This document shows positions 63,330 to 64,000 of a stretch of 64,000 nucleotides of DNA, one piece after another. How positions within the stretch are numbered: the first letter of the stretch is position 1; each line of letters opens with the position of its first letter. This DNA comes from Symsagittifera roscoffensis (lineage: Eukaryota > Xenacoelomorpha > Acoela > Convolutidae), in assembly GCF_963678635.1 (NCBI RefSeq), contig NC_087069.1, positions 54,604,928-54,668,927 on the forward strand. Direction: 5' to 3'. The notes below the pieces were generated by a model. The model saw only the letters and a list, made by a program, of their open reading frames with translations, did no database searches and was not told the DNA's origin. The position numbers and the translations under genes are program-made.

Positions 63330-64000
63330 GGTATATAGAAACCAAACAAAATTTACAAAATTAAAAACCATGTAGTTGAAATACCAAATTTAGGACTTAT
63401 GCCCCGAAGAGAACCCAGCGATAACTGCACTTGGCAAATTCTGCAGCTAAACGAAAATTCAAAACTCCCCCAAGTTTGAAAGTGAGTGCAAAATACATCT
63501 CTCTAACCCCAAATAAAACTTGAGCGGCGGAAAAGGTAGGAACTTTAACTTTTTTGGGGTTAAAATTTCGTAATGTAATGCCACACCAAGCTCTTAGGGT
63601 GGGGGTTAAAAGGGAAGGATTTGCTAGCCATTTTTAAAACTTGAACCCATATCAAGTTTTCATGATTTTTTAAAACGTAAATTAGTGGCAAATGGCTAGG
63701 AACCAAAACACAATTGCATAGTTAAAGTCCATTTGCATGAAGTACCAATTTGAGGAGTTATTCCCCAATACAATGCAGCGAAAATTGTAGTTGGTAAATT
63801 CTGCAACAAAACTAAACTTCAAAACTCCCCCAGCGATTAGCAAAAATTGCAGTTAGGAAATTTTACAGCAAAGCAAAATTTCGAAACTCCCCCAGCGAAC
63901 AGCACAGATCCTGTGTGGCCGCCACGTGCACCACATCCGCCTTTTCCGGCAAATCGCGACTACGCTCCGAACAAGGACAACGAGTACGAGTTGCTCCCGA
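63330..64000. repeat. Dispersed repeat copy C, runs out of the window
   Basis: Two partly overlapping copies of ACCAAACAAAA..CTGCAGC.. AAACTCCCCCA at 63,345-63,475 and 63,690-63,900, then an open frame at 63,905-64,000 (DPVWPPRAPHPPFPANRDYA, then PNKDNEYELLP) that is still open at the window end. Confidence 0.6.

Overview
The window looks like repeat-rich DNA from an invertebrate animal. It is AT-rich, has GT-AG introns and microsatellites, and is dominated by mobile elements; the species cannot be named from the sequence. I see no rRNA, convincing tRNA, CRISPR or bacterial operon. Assignments rest on motifs read by eye and on comparing parts of the window with each other; no database was searched.

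Left edge (1 to about 7.1 kb): three long, closely overlapping plus-strand ORFs on a strongly G-poor strand. They are the 3' end of an ORF entering from outside, an 872-codon membrane glycoprotein that looks like a viral envelope protein, and a 602-codon ORF of unknown type. The last two share an ATGA stop/start, and a short intron-like segment follows the last stop. This looks like the 3' part of an envelope-bearing retroelement or endogenous virus, and I could not assign it to a known family. From 7.1 to 13.6 kb is mostly AT-rich intergenic DNA with one candidate exon and one small membrane-protein ORF.

13,987-32,022 is a complete Polinton/Maverick (18.0 kb): about 230-bp terminal inverted repeats beginning 5'-AG, and a 6-bp target duplication GCCTTT, inserted in a 300-bp satellite. 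It carries a compact set of overlapping genes: unknown ORFs, an exonuclease-like protein, a two-TM protein, packaging ATPase, integrase, penton-type minor capsid, basic core-like protein, double jelly-roll major capsid and adenovirus-type protease. A protein-primed DNA polymerase B with two introns follows. Most of the larger genes carry one or two in-frame stops or frameshifts, so the copy is young but decaying. Between the capsid block and polymerase lies a 3.5-kb segment bounded by its own 120-bp inverted repeats, with a PC4-like gene, a small protein with an HYH motif and an unknown gene; it may be a separate element nested in the Polinton.

34.05-37.07 kb is a foldback element with arms of 0.76-0.93 kb. 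37,532-44,755 is a Ty3/gypsy-type LTR retrotransposon (LTRs about 3% different by eye, 5-bp duplication AAGTC) with broken gag-pol; it seems to interrupt an open frame of over 100 codons with one predicted TM segment. 49.0-53.5 kb is a heavily decayed second Polinton whose fragments follow the gene order of the first, but lacking the ATPase and everything from the major capsid onward. 53.5-64 kb is a mosaic of dispersed repeats around a 980-bp unit repeated three times in tandem, each copy holding the same broken protein-coding sequence.
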